From Ruminococcus sp. (GTDB lineage Bacteria; Bacillota; Clostridia; Oscillospirales; Ruminococcaceae), in the NCBI GenBank assembly GCA_017484095.1, contig JAFUTU010000043.1, forward strand, positions 1-33,726: a DNA stretch of 33,726 nucleotides. The letters run 5' to 3'. Every line of letters starts with the position of its first letter. Positions within the stretch are counted from its first letter, which is position 1. The position numbers and the translations under genes are program-made. This document shows positions 1 to 7,983 of this stretch, piece by piece. The notes beneath the pieces are model-generated. The model was not told the origin of the DNA and did not search any database. It saw only the letters and a list, made by a program, of their open reading frames with translations.

Positions 1-11
1 AAACAATCTGT

Positions 12-17
12 TATAAT
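12..17 (+). promoter_or_regulatory. -10 element of the birA promoter (extended)
   Basis: TATAAT preceded by TG one base upstream, an extended -10. The -35 would lie before the window. A start about 7 bases downstream leaves a leader of roughly 23 nt before the GTG at 47, with the ribosome site AGAAGGTG at 34-41. Confidence 0.6.
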
Positions 18-46
18 ATATTTATCAATTTTTAGAAGGTGTTTTT

Positions 47-1024
47 GTGACTATCAAGCAGCAAGTTATCAATATGCTGACAGAAAATATCGGCAATTAT
101 ATTTCAGGAGAGGATATCGCTGCAGCACTGGGCTGTTCAAGAGGTGCTGTGTGGAAAGCAGTAAAATCACTTAAAAACGACGGCTATGCGATCAACGCTG
201 TAACCAATAAAGGATATAAACTTGATACAGACGCAGATATTCTTAGCTTTGAAGGTGTCAATAAGTATATTGATAAAAAGCTCAGTGGACTAGACATACA
301 GGTTTTCAGCTCGATAGATTCGACAAACAATTATTTAAAAAGCATTGCTGAAAGCGGAGCCAAAGAGGGTACTATAGCTATCGCCTCACAACAGACGGGC
401 GGAAAAGGCAGGCTTGGACGTTCTTTTTTTTCACCGGCAGATTCAGGTCTTTATATGAGTATCCTTCTCAGACCCAGAATACCGGCTGATAAGGCTGTCA
501 GGATAACGACAGTTGCTGCTGTTGCTGTAGCTATGGCCGTACAGAAAGCATTCAGTGTGAGCGCAGACATAAAATGGGTCAACGACGTTTATATAAAAGG
601 CAAAAAAATATGTGGAATACTGACGGAAGCATCACTTGACATGGAGAGCGGCGGTCTTGATTACGCAGTATGCGGCATAGGTATCAATATCTATGAGCCA
701 AAAGACGGATTTCCCGAAGAGATAAGACAAACTGCAGGAGCAATTCTCAACAAAAGGACGGCTGACGCAAAAAACAAAATGGCTGCCGAGCTGATAAACA
801 GCTTTTTCGAGCTTTATACAAGCAACAATGAAAAGGCATATTTATCGGAATACAAAAAAAGGCTTATCTGGGTAGGAGAACAGATAAACCTTTTCAGAGG
901 TGAAGATTCTATATCAGCAACTATGCTGGGTGTTAATGATGATTGCGCACTTCTAGTGAGATATCATGACGGGACAGAGGCAACTATTACCTCAGGTGAA
1001 ATATCGATCAGAAAAAAGACATAA
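47..1024 (+). CDS. birA: Bifunctional biotin--[carboxylase] ligase / biotin repressor BirA
   Basis: Activates biotin with ATP to biotinyl-AMP and transfers it to the acceptor lysine of biotin carrier proteins; in group II enzymes the same protein represses biotin genes. Residues 1-60 form a winged HTH (SRGAVWKAVKSL at 31-42). The catalytic domain follows from about residue 85, with the biotinyl-adenylate loop GGKGRLGR at 118-125, KWVND at 176-180 and KGKKICGIL at 184-192; a small C-terminal SH3-like domain ends the protein. At 325 residues it is normal length for the HTH-containing class. Start is GTG at 47, with AGAAGGTG 5 nt upstream. The only substrate visible in the window is the carrier at 4120-4488, close by on the other strand. 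No biotin transport or synthesis gene is seen, so the repressor target is unknown. Confidence 0.95.
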   Translation: MTIKQQVINMLTENIGNYISGEDIAAALGCSRGAVWKAVKSLKNDGYAINAVTNKGYKLDTDADILSFEGVNKYIDKKLSGLDIQVFSSIDSTNNYLKSIAESGAKEGTIAIASQQTGGKGRLGRSFFSPADSGLYMSILLRPRIPADKAVRITTVAAVAVAMAVQKAFSVSADIKWVNDVYIKGKKICGILTEASLDMESGGLDYAVCGIGINIYEPKDGFPEEIRQTAGAILNKRTADAKNKMAAELINSFFELYTSNNEKAYLSEYKKRLIWVGEQINLFRGEDSISATMLGVNDDCALLVRYHDGTEATITSGEISIRKKT

Positions 1025-1028
1025 AAAA

Positions 1029-1054
1029 GGCGCTGTGTGTTCACAGCGCCTTTT
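1029..1054. terminator. Bidirectional terminator between birA and the SPFH gene
   Basis: Perfect 9-bp stem (1029-1037 with 1042-1050), TGTT loop, A-run on the left and TTTT on the right. It serves both convergent genes. Confidence 0.9.
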
Positions 1055-1056
1055 CA

Positions 1057-2031
1057 CTACTGGATATTCTTATCGTTAGCAGCTTCCTTGATTCCCGAAA
1101 CAAGTCCGGCAATACCCTGGATCTCACTAGGTATAATGATCTTGGTCGCTTTTCCGTCAGCAGCCTTCTGGAACGCTTCAAGGCTCTTAAGCTTAAGCAC
1201 CTGATCGTTAGGATTTGCATTATTCAGCTTTTCTATACTGTCAGCAAGTGCCTGCTGAACCATCTGAATAGCCTGCGCTTCACCCTCTGCTTCAAGCATT
1301 TTCTGCTGCTTAACAGCATCAGCTCTGAGGATCATCGACTGCTTCTCAGCCTCTGCCGCAAGTATCTGAGACTCCTTCTCAGCCTGCGCCTTAAGTATCT
1401 TAGATTCCTTTTCACCCTCTGCTACCAGCACCTGAGACTTCTTTTCAGCTTCAGCCTGGATTACCTTCTCACGCCTCTCACGGTCAGCCTTCATCTGTTT
1501 TTCCATAGCGTCCTGGATCTCACGAGGAGGAATAATGTTTTTAAGCTCAACTCTCTGAACCTTTATTCCCCAGCGGTCTGTAGCTTCATCGAGTATAGCA
1601 GTGATCTTAGTGTTGATTATATCTCTCGAAGTAAGAGTCGCTTCGAGGTCAAGGTCACCGACTATGTTACGCAGTGTAGTAGCAGTAAGGTTCTCAATGG
1701 CAGAAATAGGTCTCTCAACACCGTATGCAAACTGCATAGCATTAGTTATCTGGAAGAATACTACCGTATCTATCTGCATAGTTACGTTATCCTTAGTGAT
1801 AACTGACTGCGGTTTGAAATCTACAACCTGTTCTTTAATGGAAACCTTCTTAGCTATCCTGTCGATAACAGGGAACTTCAGATGAAGTCCGGTTCCCCAC
1901 GATGCGTGGAAAGTTCCTAATCTTTCAACTACGAACACATAAGCCTGAGGAACTATCCTAACACAGCGGATAAGTCCAACAATGATTATAAATCCGATCA
2001 CAGCAATTATAATAAGAGCAATATCATCCAT
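1057..2031 (-). CDS. SPFH/band 7 (stomatin/paraslipin-type) membrane protein
   Basis: Predicted membrane scaffold of the stomatin/prohibitin/flotillin superfamily, which forms oligomeric rings or microdomains; in bacteria such proteins help organise membranes and modulate membrane proteases. Residues 4-21 are one N-terminal membrane segment. The band-7 domain spans about 25-180. Residues 192-246 are five back-to-back 11-residue repeats of the type AEAEKxSxIL, predicted as a right-handed coiled coil, followed by a C-terminal tail. The start ATG at 2031 has AGGAGGT upstream. It is transcribed after an NfeD-family gene 18 bp upstream; SPFH-NfeD pairs are recurrent and the two proteins are thought to interact. 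No protease gene lies in the operon. Paraslipin/QmcA is the closest subgroup I can name; the exact client is unknown. Confidence 0.9.
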   Translation of the reverse strand: MDDIALIIIAVIGFIIIVGLIRCVRIVPQAYVFVVERLGTFHASWGTGLHLKFPVIDRIAKKVSIKEQVVDFKPQSVITKDNVTMQIDTVVFFQITNAMQFAYGVERPISAIENLTATTLRNIVGDLDLEATLTSRDIINTKITAILDEATDRWGIKVQRVELKNIIPPREIQDAMEKQMKADRERREKVIQAEAEKKSQVLVAEGEKESKILKAQAEKESQILAAEAEKQSMILRADAVKQQKMLEAEGEAQAIQMVQQALADSIEKLNNANPNDQVLKLKSLEAFQKAADGKATKIIIPSEIQGIAGLVSGIKEAANDKNIQ

Positions 2032-2049
2032 AATAAATACCTCCTGAGA

Positions 2050-2511
2050 TCAACTTACCTTTTGAGTTACTATCAGCTTAGAGCCGTCTACCTTGACGAC
2101 CGTTACATCTCTACCTTCGTCTATCTGCTCACCCTTTTCAGATCTTGCAGACCAGAATGTACCGTCAAGCTTGACTCTGCCACTGTTTTTTGTATTGTCG
2201 ATCTTCTCGATCACCTGAGCTGTTTTTCCGACATCGAGCTCATAGTTGGTCGGGACCTTTTTCTGATTGATCCGTTTTGCTATTGGTCTGGTGAACACCA
2301 GCACGACCGCAGAAGTGATAACAAACGCAAACAGTTGAGCAACAAATCCGATTTTTGCAAGTGCAAAAAACATTGCAACCAGCGCGCCGACTGCAAACCA
2401 GATCGACACAAGTGCAGCGGTTGATGCTTCAACTATCAGGAAGAACACAAAAGCGACCGCCCAGAATATCATCAGAGCCGTAGAGCTCAGATCAGCAATA
2501 AAACCAGGCAT
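2050..2511 (-). CDS. NfeD-like membrane protein
   Basis: Short (153 aa) NfeD-family protein without the ClpP-like protease domain of long NfeD homologues. Hydrophobic segments at about 10-30, 33-52 and 55-75 anchor it. The C-terminal part (about 90-150), with GRVKLDGTFWSARS and a valine/glycine-rich end, matches the OB-fold NfeD domain that faces the cytoplasm. Start ATG at 2511 has GGAGGT 8 nt upstream. It leads the operon with the SPFH gene, the usual partner. Its promoter is very strong in sequence and carries a perfect inverted repeat at the predicted transcript 5' end. Confidence 0.88.
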   Translation of the reverse strand: MPGFIADLSSTALMIFWAVAFVFFLIVEASTAALVSIWFAVGALVAMFFALAKIGFVAQLFAFVITSAVVLVFTRPIAKRINQKKVPTNYELDVGKTAQVIEKIDNTKNSGRVKLDGTFWSARSEKGEQIDEGRDVTVVKVDGSKLIVTQKVS

Positions 2512-2542
2512 AGATCATGACCTCCGTTTCCTGTTCTTTTGC

Positions 2543-2565
2543 AGGTCTAAACGCTCTTTAGACCT
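2543..2565 (-). promoter_or_regulatory. Perfect 9-bp inverted repeat at the 5' end of the nfeD-SPFH transcript
   Basis: AGGTCTAAA (2543-2551) and TTTAGACCT (2557-2565) flank a 5-nt spacer. With the -10 at 2574-2579, transcription should begin around 2567, so the repeat sits at about +2 to +25. It can be a 5'-terminal RNA stem-loop or a DNA operator; the sequence alone does not decide. Confidence 0.6.
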
Positions 2566-2573
2566 CGACACAC

Positions 2574-2602
2574 ATTATAGCATACTTTTTCGTATTTTTC
2601 AA
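2574..2602 (-). promoter_or_regulatory. Promoter of the nfeD-SPFH operon
   Basis: On the minus strand: TTGAAA (2597-2602), 17-bp spacer, TATAAT (2574-2579) with an upstream TGC giving an extended -10. Confidence 0.85.
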
Positions 2603-2656
2603 TAGTTTCATAAATTAATTTTAATTACAAATTATTTACGATTATTACAACAAAAA

Positions 2657-2678
2657 CAGGCAGTCCAAAGACTGCCTG
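2657..2678 (-). terminator. Terminator of the carboxyltransferase operon
   Basis: Perfect 9-bp stem (2657-2665/2670-2678) with a 4-nt loop just after the oadA stop codon, followed on the minus strand by GTTTTTGTTG. Confidence 0.88.
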
Positions 2679-2686
2679 AATTAATT

Positions 2687-4084
2687 CTATACAGGGTGAA
2701 CCTTGTTCTCAGCATCAGAGTGCTTTGTATCTATGCCATACTTGCGGTCTCTGCGCTCTTTGAAGAACTTAGGTGCGACCTTCGGGAACATTGCGTAAGT
2801 GAGGATATCCTCTTCCTGCTCGGTCCATTCGGAAGCCTCAGCCTTCATCGTCTCGAACTCAGGCTCCAGCAGATCAGCTGGTCTGCAGGTTATAGGCTCC
2901 TCATCACCGAGTATCTTTTTCTGGAATTCAGGATCAATATCAACAGGAGTCTTGCCGTACTCTCCCTTGACCATGCTCTTAAACTCTTTGGTAACGGTCT
3001 TGTATCTCTCGCCCATAATGACATTGAACACAGCCTGTGTACCAACTATCTGAGACGTGGGTGTTACCAGAGGAGGATATCCTGAATCCTTTCTAACCCT
3101 TGGCACTTCCTTCAAAACCTCGTCAAGCTGATCGGCTTTACCCGCCTCTTTAAGCTGTGAAAGCAGATTTGAAAGCATTCCGCCCGGCACCTGATAAAGC
3201 AAAGCGTTAGCATTTACCGCCAGCATAGACGGATCCAGCAAACCGTTATCTATGTATTTCTTTCTAAGCTTCATAAAGTAATCTCTGATCTCATTGAGCT
3301 TGACCAGATCAAGACCTGTATCGTATTCGGTACCCTGGAAGGTAGCAACAATAGACTCTGTAGGTGCATGAGATGTACCAAGCGCCAGAGGCGACATAGC
3401 AGTATCAACAGCATCTACACCAGCTTCAACAGCCTTGATTATACACATAGAAGCAAGACCCGAAGTATAGTGAGTATGCAGCTGAACAGGTATCTTTACT
3501 GCTGCCTTGAGGTCTCTTACCAAGCTCTCGGCCTCATACGGAGTAAGAAGTGCTGCCATGTCCTTGATACAGATAGAGTCTGCTCCCGCTTCCTCGATCT
3601 GCTTTGCATATTTGACAAAATACTCATGTGTAAATACCTCACCAAGGGTATATGAGATCGCTACCTGGGCGTGTCCCTGCTCTTTTTTAGCAGCCTTAAT
3701 AGCTGTCTGGAGGTTTCTGATATCGTTGAGAGCATCAAATATTCTTATGATGTCAATACCGTTAGCAATGGACTTCTGAACAAAATATTCTACCAGATCA
3801 TCAGCATAATGACGATAGCCTAACATATTCTGTCCTCTGAAAAGCATCTGCAGCTTGGTATTCGGCATCTCTTTTCTGATAGTTCTCAGTCTCTCCCAAG
3901 GATCCTCGTTAAGAAATCTTATACAAGAATCAAAGGTCGCACCGCCCCAGCATTCAGAAGAATAAAAGCCGACCTTATCTATCTCCGAAAGTATCGGACG
4001 CATCTCATCGAGTGACATCCTGGTTGCAAGAAGTGACTGATGAGCATCACGAAGAACTGTCTCTGTAATCTTTAGCTTACCCAT
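2687..4084 (-). CDS. oadA: Oxaloacetate decarboxylase alpha / pyruvate carboxylase subunit B-type carboxyltransferase
   Basis: Transfers a carboxyl group between oxaloacetate/pyruvate and carrier-bound biotin. It is an HMGL-like TIM barrel: the metal Asp is D13 in TVLRDAHQS, QLHTH at 201-205 gives two further metal-binding histidines, and K174 in CIKDM is the lysine carbamylated in the family. The conserved C-terminal PYC/OadA domain follows to residue 465. There is no biotinyl domain; that function is the separate carrier gene immediately upstream, as in split OadA/5S arrangements. It is the last gene of the operon, with a terminator 8 bp after the stop. By sequence it could equally be the 5S subunit of a transcarboxylase, but OadG and OadB homologues at 19710-21406 favour a sodium-pumping decarboxylase. 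Confidence 0.92.
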   Translation of the reverse strand: MGKLKITETVLRDAHQSLLATRMSLDEMRPILSEIDKVGFYSSECWGGATFDSCIRFLNEDPWERLRTIRKEMPNTKLQMLFRGQNMLGYRHYADDLVEYFVQKSIANGIDIIRIFDALNDIRNLQTAIKAAKKEQGHAQVAISYTLGEVFTHEYFVKYAKQIEEAGADSICIKDMAALLTPYEAESLVRDLKAAVKIPVQLHTHYTSGLASMCIIKAVEAGVDAVDTAMSPLALGTSHAPTESIVATFQGTEYDTGLDLVKLNEIRDYFMKLRKKYIDNGLLDPSMLAVNANALLYQVPGGMLSNLLSQLKEAGKADQLDEVLKEVPRVRKDSGYPPLVTPTSQIVGTQAVFNVIMGERYKTVTKEFKSMVKGEYGKTPVDIDPEFQKKILGDEEPITCRPADLLEPEFETMKAEASEWTEQEEDILTYAMFPKVAPKFFKERRDRKYGIDTKHSDAENKVHPV

Positions 4085-4119
4085 TTATCAATTCAATCCT
4101 TTCCGAACAAACTCAGCGA

Positions 4120-4488
4120 TCAGCCGATCACTGCAAGCACTGCACCTGTCTCAACAGATGAGCCCTTAGTAGTATTTATGCTGAGCACCTTGCCGTCGCA
4201 GGGAGCATTAACATCGTTTTCCATCTTCATAGCTTCAAGCACACAAACTGCCTGACCTGACTGAACAGTATCACCGACTGCGACCTTAATATCAAGGATA
4301 GTTCCGGGCATCGGAGCAGTTACCTTTGTACCGTCAGCCACAGGTGCAGCCTTAGCAGGTGCAGGTGCTGCAGCAGGAGCAGTTGCCGCTGCAGGAGCCG
4401 CAGCTACAGCAGGAGCTGAGCCTGCGTCTACCTCTTCTACAGCTACGTCATAAGCTTTTCCGTTTACGGTTATGTTATATCTTTTCAT
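4120..4488 (-). CDS. Biotin carboxyl carrier protein of the decarboxylase
   Basis: Carrier that shuttles CO2 on biotin between the carboxyltransferase and decarboxylating subunits. It is 122 aa: a short N-terminal beta segment, an Ala/Pro-rich flexible linker at about 23-50, and a biotinyl/lipoyl domain at 54-122. The biotinylation motif EAMKMEN places the modified lysine at K88. An in-frame TTG lies 15 bases upstream, but the ATG at 4488 has GGTGGT 8 nt upstream and opens the usual MKRYNITVNG. It sits between the two carboxyltransferase genes and is the only biotin acceptor in the window, so both enzymes probably share it. BirA encoded at 47-1024 would load it. Confidence 0.93.
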   Translation of the reverse strand: MKRYNITVNGKAYDVAVEEVDAGSAPAVAAAPAAATAPAAAPAPAKAAPVADGTKVTAPMPGTILDIKVAVGDTVQSGQAVCVLEAMKMENDVNAPCDGKVLSINTTKGSSVETGAVLAVIG

Positions 4489-4514
4489 AATAATTACCAC
4501 CAATCTTTAAATTA

Positions 4515-5897
4515 TCAAAGCTGAATATTGCTATGCTTCTTGGGAAGTCTCGAAACTCTCTTTCCTGCGAGAACGTCAAGTGAATCAACTATAAGCTTTC
4601 TGAGCCCATTTGGAGAAACAACGCCATCAACATTACCGTTAGCTGCCGCAGCTGCTGCACTGGCCTGAGTTCTTGCAAACTCACTTGCCAGCTGTTCTCT
4701 GGCTGCGCCTGTGTCTTCAACGCCCTTGAGCTTATCATGCTCGAGGAATTCAACGGCAGTAACAGGAGCCAGCGCCGAAATAACGGCATTATCAAGTGCA
4801 TATGCAAGATCAGCATTTGCACCCTTTCCTGCCAATGCTATAAACGCAGCACCGTAAGCCTTACCGACAACCACAGAGATCTTAACTGTTGTTGCTTCGG
4901 CATAAGCATGACAAAGCTTTGACATTGCCCTGACAGCGCCTGCTGCCTCAGTCTTATCGTCAGACTCAAACCCCTCAGTGTCAACAAATGTTATCACAGG
5001 AACGGAGAACGAATCACAAAGCCTTACAAATTTGGCGATCTTGGTGCAGTCATCAGCGTTCAGCTTATCAGTTGTCTTATTAGTTGCCACAAATCCTACA
5101 GCGGAACCATTAACACTTGCAAGTGCCGTATAAGCAGCCTTTCCGAAGCCGTCATAAAGCTCAGTCACACTCTCAGCGTCTGAAACAGACTTGACAGCTG
5201 TGTCAGCATCACTGCCAAATGCCGTATCAGGCTCAGTAAACTCATACATAGGTGCAGGTGAAAGATTATTCTGAGGCAGCTTTGAAATAAGCTTTGCAGC
5301 AGCTTCAACAGCAGTCTTGTCATCCTCACAAACTACAGCAGCAGTTCCGTTAGCAGCAGCATTTTCAGCAGACGAGTCATCGTCAGAATTTACCGCAACG
5401 AACATTGATGCTCCCTTAGCCATTACTGTAAGGTCAGCAGTCTGAGCAAGCATTGCAGCACAGCCTGCACAAGTACCTGCAACTACGGCTATCTGCAGCA
5501 CAACTCCCGAAAGATTTGAAGCCTGTGCCAAAAGCTCTCCGTAAGCGCTGAGCGCTTTAGAACCGTCACTGACATCAGCTCCGAACGAATCATAGACAGC
5601 CACAACAGGCACGCCAGTTTTAGCAGCAAGTTCATATACCTTAGAGATCTTCTTTGCCTGTGCCTCATTCATGGCACCGTTCTTAACACTTATGTCCTGT
5701 GAGAAGGCATAAACAGGATTTCCGTCAACATAGCCAAAAGCAGTAATGACGCCTGTTAATTCACCGGCAGCCAAAGCATAAGCATCCAGCTCGGTAAAGC
5801 TGCCCTCGTCGAACAGATATGTAAGTCTTTTTCTTGCGTCGCTGTCAGCAAACACCTTTGCCTGCAGCTCTTCAAGTGTCGAAAATGTATCCGGCAT
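4515..5897 (-). CDS. Acyl-CoA carboxyltransferase family protein (MmdA/PccB-like, divergent)
   Basis: Two crotonase-fold halves typical of the carboxyltransferase that uses methylmalonyl-, glutaconyl- or propionyl-CoA with carboxybiotin. The N-terminal half has GAMNEAQAKKISKVYELA then DSFGADVSDG where classical members have DGGGARIQEG, and GTCAGCAAMLAQTADLTVM for the oxyanion region. The C-terminal half has FVRLCDSFSVPVITFVDTEGF and VVVGKAYGAAFIALAGKGANAD, clearly equivalent to the family. At 460 aa it is about 50 residues shorter than typical MmdA/PccB, so substrate assignment is unsafe. Start ATG at 5897 has GGAGGAAA upstream; an upstream in-frame TTG is rejected. It leads the operon with the carrier and OadA-like genes. 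Confidence 0.82.
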   Translation of the reverse strand: MPDTFSTLEELQAKVFADSDARKRLTYLFDEGSFTELDAYALAAGELTGVITAFGYVDGNPVYAFSQDISVKNGAMNEAQAKKISKVYELAAKTGVPVVAVYDSFGADVSDGSKALSAYGELLAQASNLSGVVLQIAVVAGTCAGCAAMLAQTADLTVMAKGASMFVAVNSDDDSSAENAAANGTAAVVCEDDKTAVEAAAKLISKLPQNNLSPAPMYEFTEPDTAFGSDADTAVKSVSDAESVTELYDGFGKAAYTALASVNGSAVGFVATNKTTDKLNADDCTKIAKFVRLCDSFSVPVITFVDTEGFESDDKTEAAGAVRAMSKLCHAYAEATTVKISVVVGKAYGAAFIALAGKGANADLAYALDNAVISALAPVTAVEFLEHDKLKGVEDTGAAREQLASEFARTQASAAAAAANGNVDGVVSPNGLRKLIVDSLDVLAGKRVSRLPKKHSNIQL

Positions 5898-5941
5898 ACA
5901 ATTTCCTCCATTCAAAATAATGTTCTAAATATACACAATTT

Positions 5942-5970
5942 ATTATACTATTTTTTTCTTGATTTTACAA
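5942..5970 (-). promoter_or_regulatory. Promoter of the carboxyltransferase-carrier-oadA operon
   Basis: TTGTAA (5965-5970), 17-bp spacer, TATAAT (5942-5947) on the minus strand, about 45 bp before the first start codon. Confidence 0.82.
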
Positions 5971-6047
5971 GATGTTTTTTAATCGAATTGTGATTGTTTA
6001 CTATTTTGTAATAATTACAAAACACTTTGAGCAAATTTACATAAAAA

Positions 6048-6067
6048 GAGCGGCAAAAAAGCCGCTC
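6048..6067 (-). terminator. Terminator of the seven-gene operon
   Basis: GAGCGGC/GCCGCTC 7-bp stem with a 6-nt loop directly after the pseudouridine synthase stop, followed by TTTTT on the minus strand. Confidence 0.88.
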
Positions 6068-6071
6068 AGAA

Positions 6072-6803
6072 TTATTTTTTCAACATTGCAGTTCTCAAAG
6101 CTCTTAACTCATCAGGTTTCAGCTCTCTGTATTCACCCGGCTGCAGCATTCCGAGTTTTATAGGTCCGATAGCAGTTCTTTTCAGTCGTGCAACTTCAAG
6201 TCCTACAGCTTCACACATTTTTCTGATCTGTCTGTTCCTGCCTTCATGTATTGTCATCTGCAGAACAACTCTGCCCTGCTGTTTTTCAAGCACAACTACA
6301 GAACACTCAGCCGTCATCTTTCCGTCGATCTCGACACCTGATGAAAGCTGCACCAGCTGATCGTCATTTATATCGGGTCTGACTGTAACTCTGTAGGTCT
6401 TATTAACATGATGAGAAGGATGCATGATATCATTAGCAAAAGCGCCGTCATTAGTAAAAAGGAGCAACCCCTCTGAGTTCTTGTCAAGTCTTCCTACAGG
6501 GTATACTCTATCAGGCAGACCTTTCAAAAGATCTGTAACACATTTTCTGTCACGGTCGTCCTTCATAGTAGTTACATAACCTCTAGGCTTATGAAGCATT
6601 ATGTAATAGAGCCGTCTTTTTCTGACAGCACCTATTCTTTCCCCGTCAACAGTTATGATATCCTTATCAGGCAAAGCTTTGTCTCCGAGGGAGCATTTTC
6701 TGCCATTAACCAGAACACTGCCGTTTTCTATATACTCCTCGGCCTTGCGCCTAGAACACAAACCGCTGTCCGCTATTATTTTTTGTATACGAACCTTTTC
6801 CAT
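6072..6803 (-). CDS. rluB: Pseudouridine synthase, RsuA/RluB family
   Basis: Isomerises a uridine in rRNA to pseudouridine, most likely in 23S rRNA (RluB type; RsuA/16S not excluded). Residues 1-55 are an S4 RNA-binding domain (IQKIIADSGLCSRRKAEEYI). The catalytic domain contains GRLDKNSEGLLLFTND at 104-119, with D107 the nucleophile, and EGRNRQIRKMCEAVGL near the C-terminus. 243 aa is normal length. Start ATG has AGAGGT 6 nt upstream. It is last in the operon after the carboxypeptidase gene (34-bp gap), an association seen in many Firmicutes. Confidence 0.93.
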   Translation of the reverse strand: MEKVRIQKIIADSGLCSRRKAEEYIENGSVLVNGRKCSLGDKALPDKDIITVDGERIGAVRKRRLYYIMLHKPRGYVTTMKDDRDRKCVTDLLKGLPDRVYPVGRLDKNSEGLLLFTNDGAFANDIMHPSHHVNKTYRVTVRPDINDDQLVQLSSGVEIDGKMTAECSVVVLEKQQGRVVLQMTIHEGRNRQIRKMCEAVGLEVARLKRTAIGPIKLGMLQPGEYRELKPDELRALRTAMLKK

Positions 6804-6837
6804 AACTACCTCTTATCTGTCAATGATTTTGTACACA

Positions 6838-7980
6838 TTATATTATAAAGTCAATAATATCCATAAATACATCTATCAAAGATGTATCATTCTTCTTGCT
6901 GCTCTCGTATTTATTCACGGAGCTGTCAGCTGTAATATCTGCTCTGGCTATCTCAAAACCGTTATAAGAATATACTATTTGACCAACTTTGTCGCCATTG
7001 TTAACGGGAGCATAAACAAAAGGCTGAATATAGACATTTACATCGCACTTTTGAGCTTTGTCTCTGAGCATAACAGCAAAAACTGTTTCAGACGTGCAGT
7101 TTACAATATCAGCATTACCGCCGACTACCGAAATTTCAAAGGTAATGCTGCTTTTCGGCAAAAGCTGTCTCGAATAATAGCTGTAGCAGCGGTCATATAA
7201 AGCCTTGTGATCCTCCCAATCGTTTCTGTCGTTGAGAGTAACACAAATAAGAGTTTTTCCATCTCTTTTGCAGGCAGAAACAAGGCATCTTCCTGCTTTA
7301 TCAGTAAAGCCGGTTTTTACTCCGAACACACCGTCACAGCTTCCGAGTAGCTTATTCGTGTTATAAAGAACTCTTCTGTACGGAGGAGCACCAAACTCTA
7401 CGGGCATTGAGGGCGATGAACATATCTTGCAAAAGTCGGGATCTTTGATCGCCTCAGCCGCAAGTCTTGCCATATCATAGGCCGTGGAGTAATGCTCATC
7501 TGTATTATCATCAAGCCCTGATGGCGTCACAAAATGAGTGTCTTTAAGACCAAGCTCATGGGCTTTATCATTCATTCTACCGACAAAATTCTCAACAGAG
7601 CCGGCAACCCTCACAGCTGCAGCATTAGCAGCATCATTACCGCTAGGCAAAAGCATTCCGCAGCAAAGCTCTCTCAAAGTAACGATATCGCCCTCTTGGA
7701 GACCCATCGAGGAACCCTCGGTCTTTATAGCTTCACTGTCAACGACGAACTCCTCGTCAAGCTCACCGTGCTCTAGTACCAGCAATACTGACATGATCTT
7801 GGTCGTGCTTGCCATTGGCAGTCGCTCGTCCTTACTTTCTGAAAAGAGCACCTCTTCCGTATCAGCATCAATCACTACAGCACCCTTCGCTGATATTTCA
7901 GGCAGATCAACAGCCTGTGCAGATATCTGAAAACCGGAAAGAAGCAATACAGATCCGAGTACAAAAGACAAAAACCTCAT
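6838..7980 (-). CDS. dacF: D-alanyl-D-alanine carboxypeptidase (PBP5/DacF type)
   Basis: Trims the terminal D-Ala from peptidoglycan stem peptides outside the membrane. Signal peptide 1-23 (cleavage after AQA). Peptidase S11 motifs are all present: SxxK as STTK (S58, K61), SGN at 113-115 and KTG at 222-224. A C-terminal beta domain and a final hydrophobic helix (DVFMDIIDFII) look like the usual membrane anchor. Start is ATG 7980, with AAAGGG 9 nt upstream; the in-frame TTG at 8019 has no ribosome site. That ribosome site lies inside a perfect 12-bp stem (7984-8029), which suggests translational control. It follows gerW by 58 bp in the operon, a neighbourhood pointing to a DacF-like role in sporulation or growth. 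Confidence 0.93.
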   Translation of the reverse strand: MRFLSFVLGSVLLLSGFQISAQAVDLPEISAKGAVVIDADTEEVLFSESKDERLPMASTTKIMSVLLVLEHGELDEEFVVDSEAIKTEGSSMGLQEGDIVTLRELCCGMLLPSGNDAANAAAVRVAGSVENFVGRMNDKAHELGLKDTHFVTPSGLDDNTDEHYSTAYDMARLAAEAIKDPDFCKICSSPSMPVEFGAPPYRRVLYNTNKLLGSCDGVFGVKTGFTDKAGRCLVSACKRDGKTLICVTLNDRNDWEDHKALYDRCYSYYSRQLLPKSSITFEISVVGGNADIVNCTSETVFAVMLRDKAQKCDVNVYIQPFVYAPVNNGDKVGQIVYSYNGFEIARADITADSSVNKYESSKKNDTSLIDVFMDIIDFII

Positions 7981-7983
7981 AAA

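Noticed and set aside
4489..4503. Upstream TTG start for the biotin carrier
   Set aside because: The ATG at 4488 has a well-spaced GGTGGT that lies across the alternative start.
24..5897. A pure transcarboxylase reading of the 12S/1.3S/5S-like operon
   Set aside because: Subunit set fits, but OadG and OadB homologues with the same promoter type are present in the window, so a sodium-pump decarboxylase is at least as likely; kept only as an alternative.
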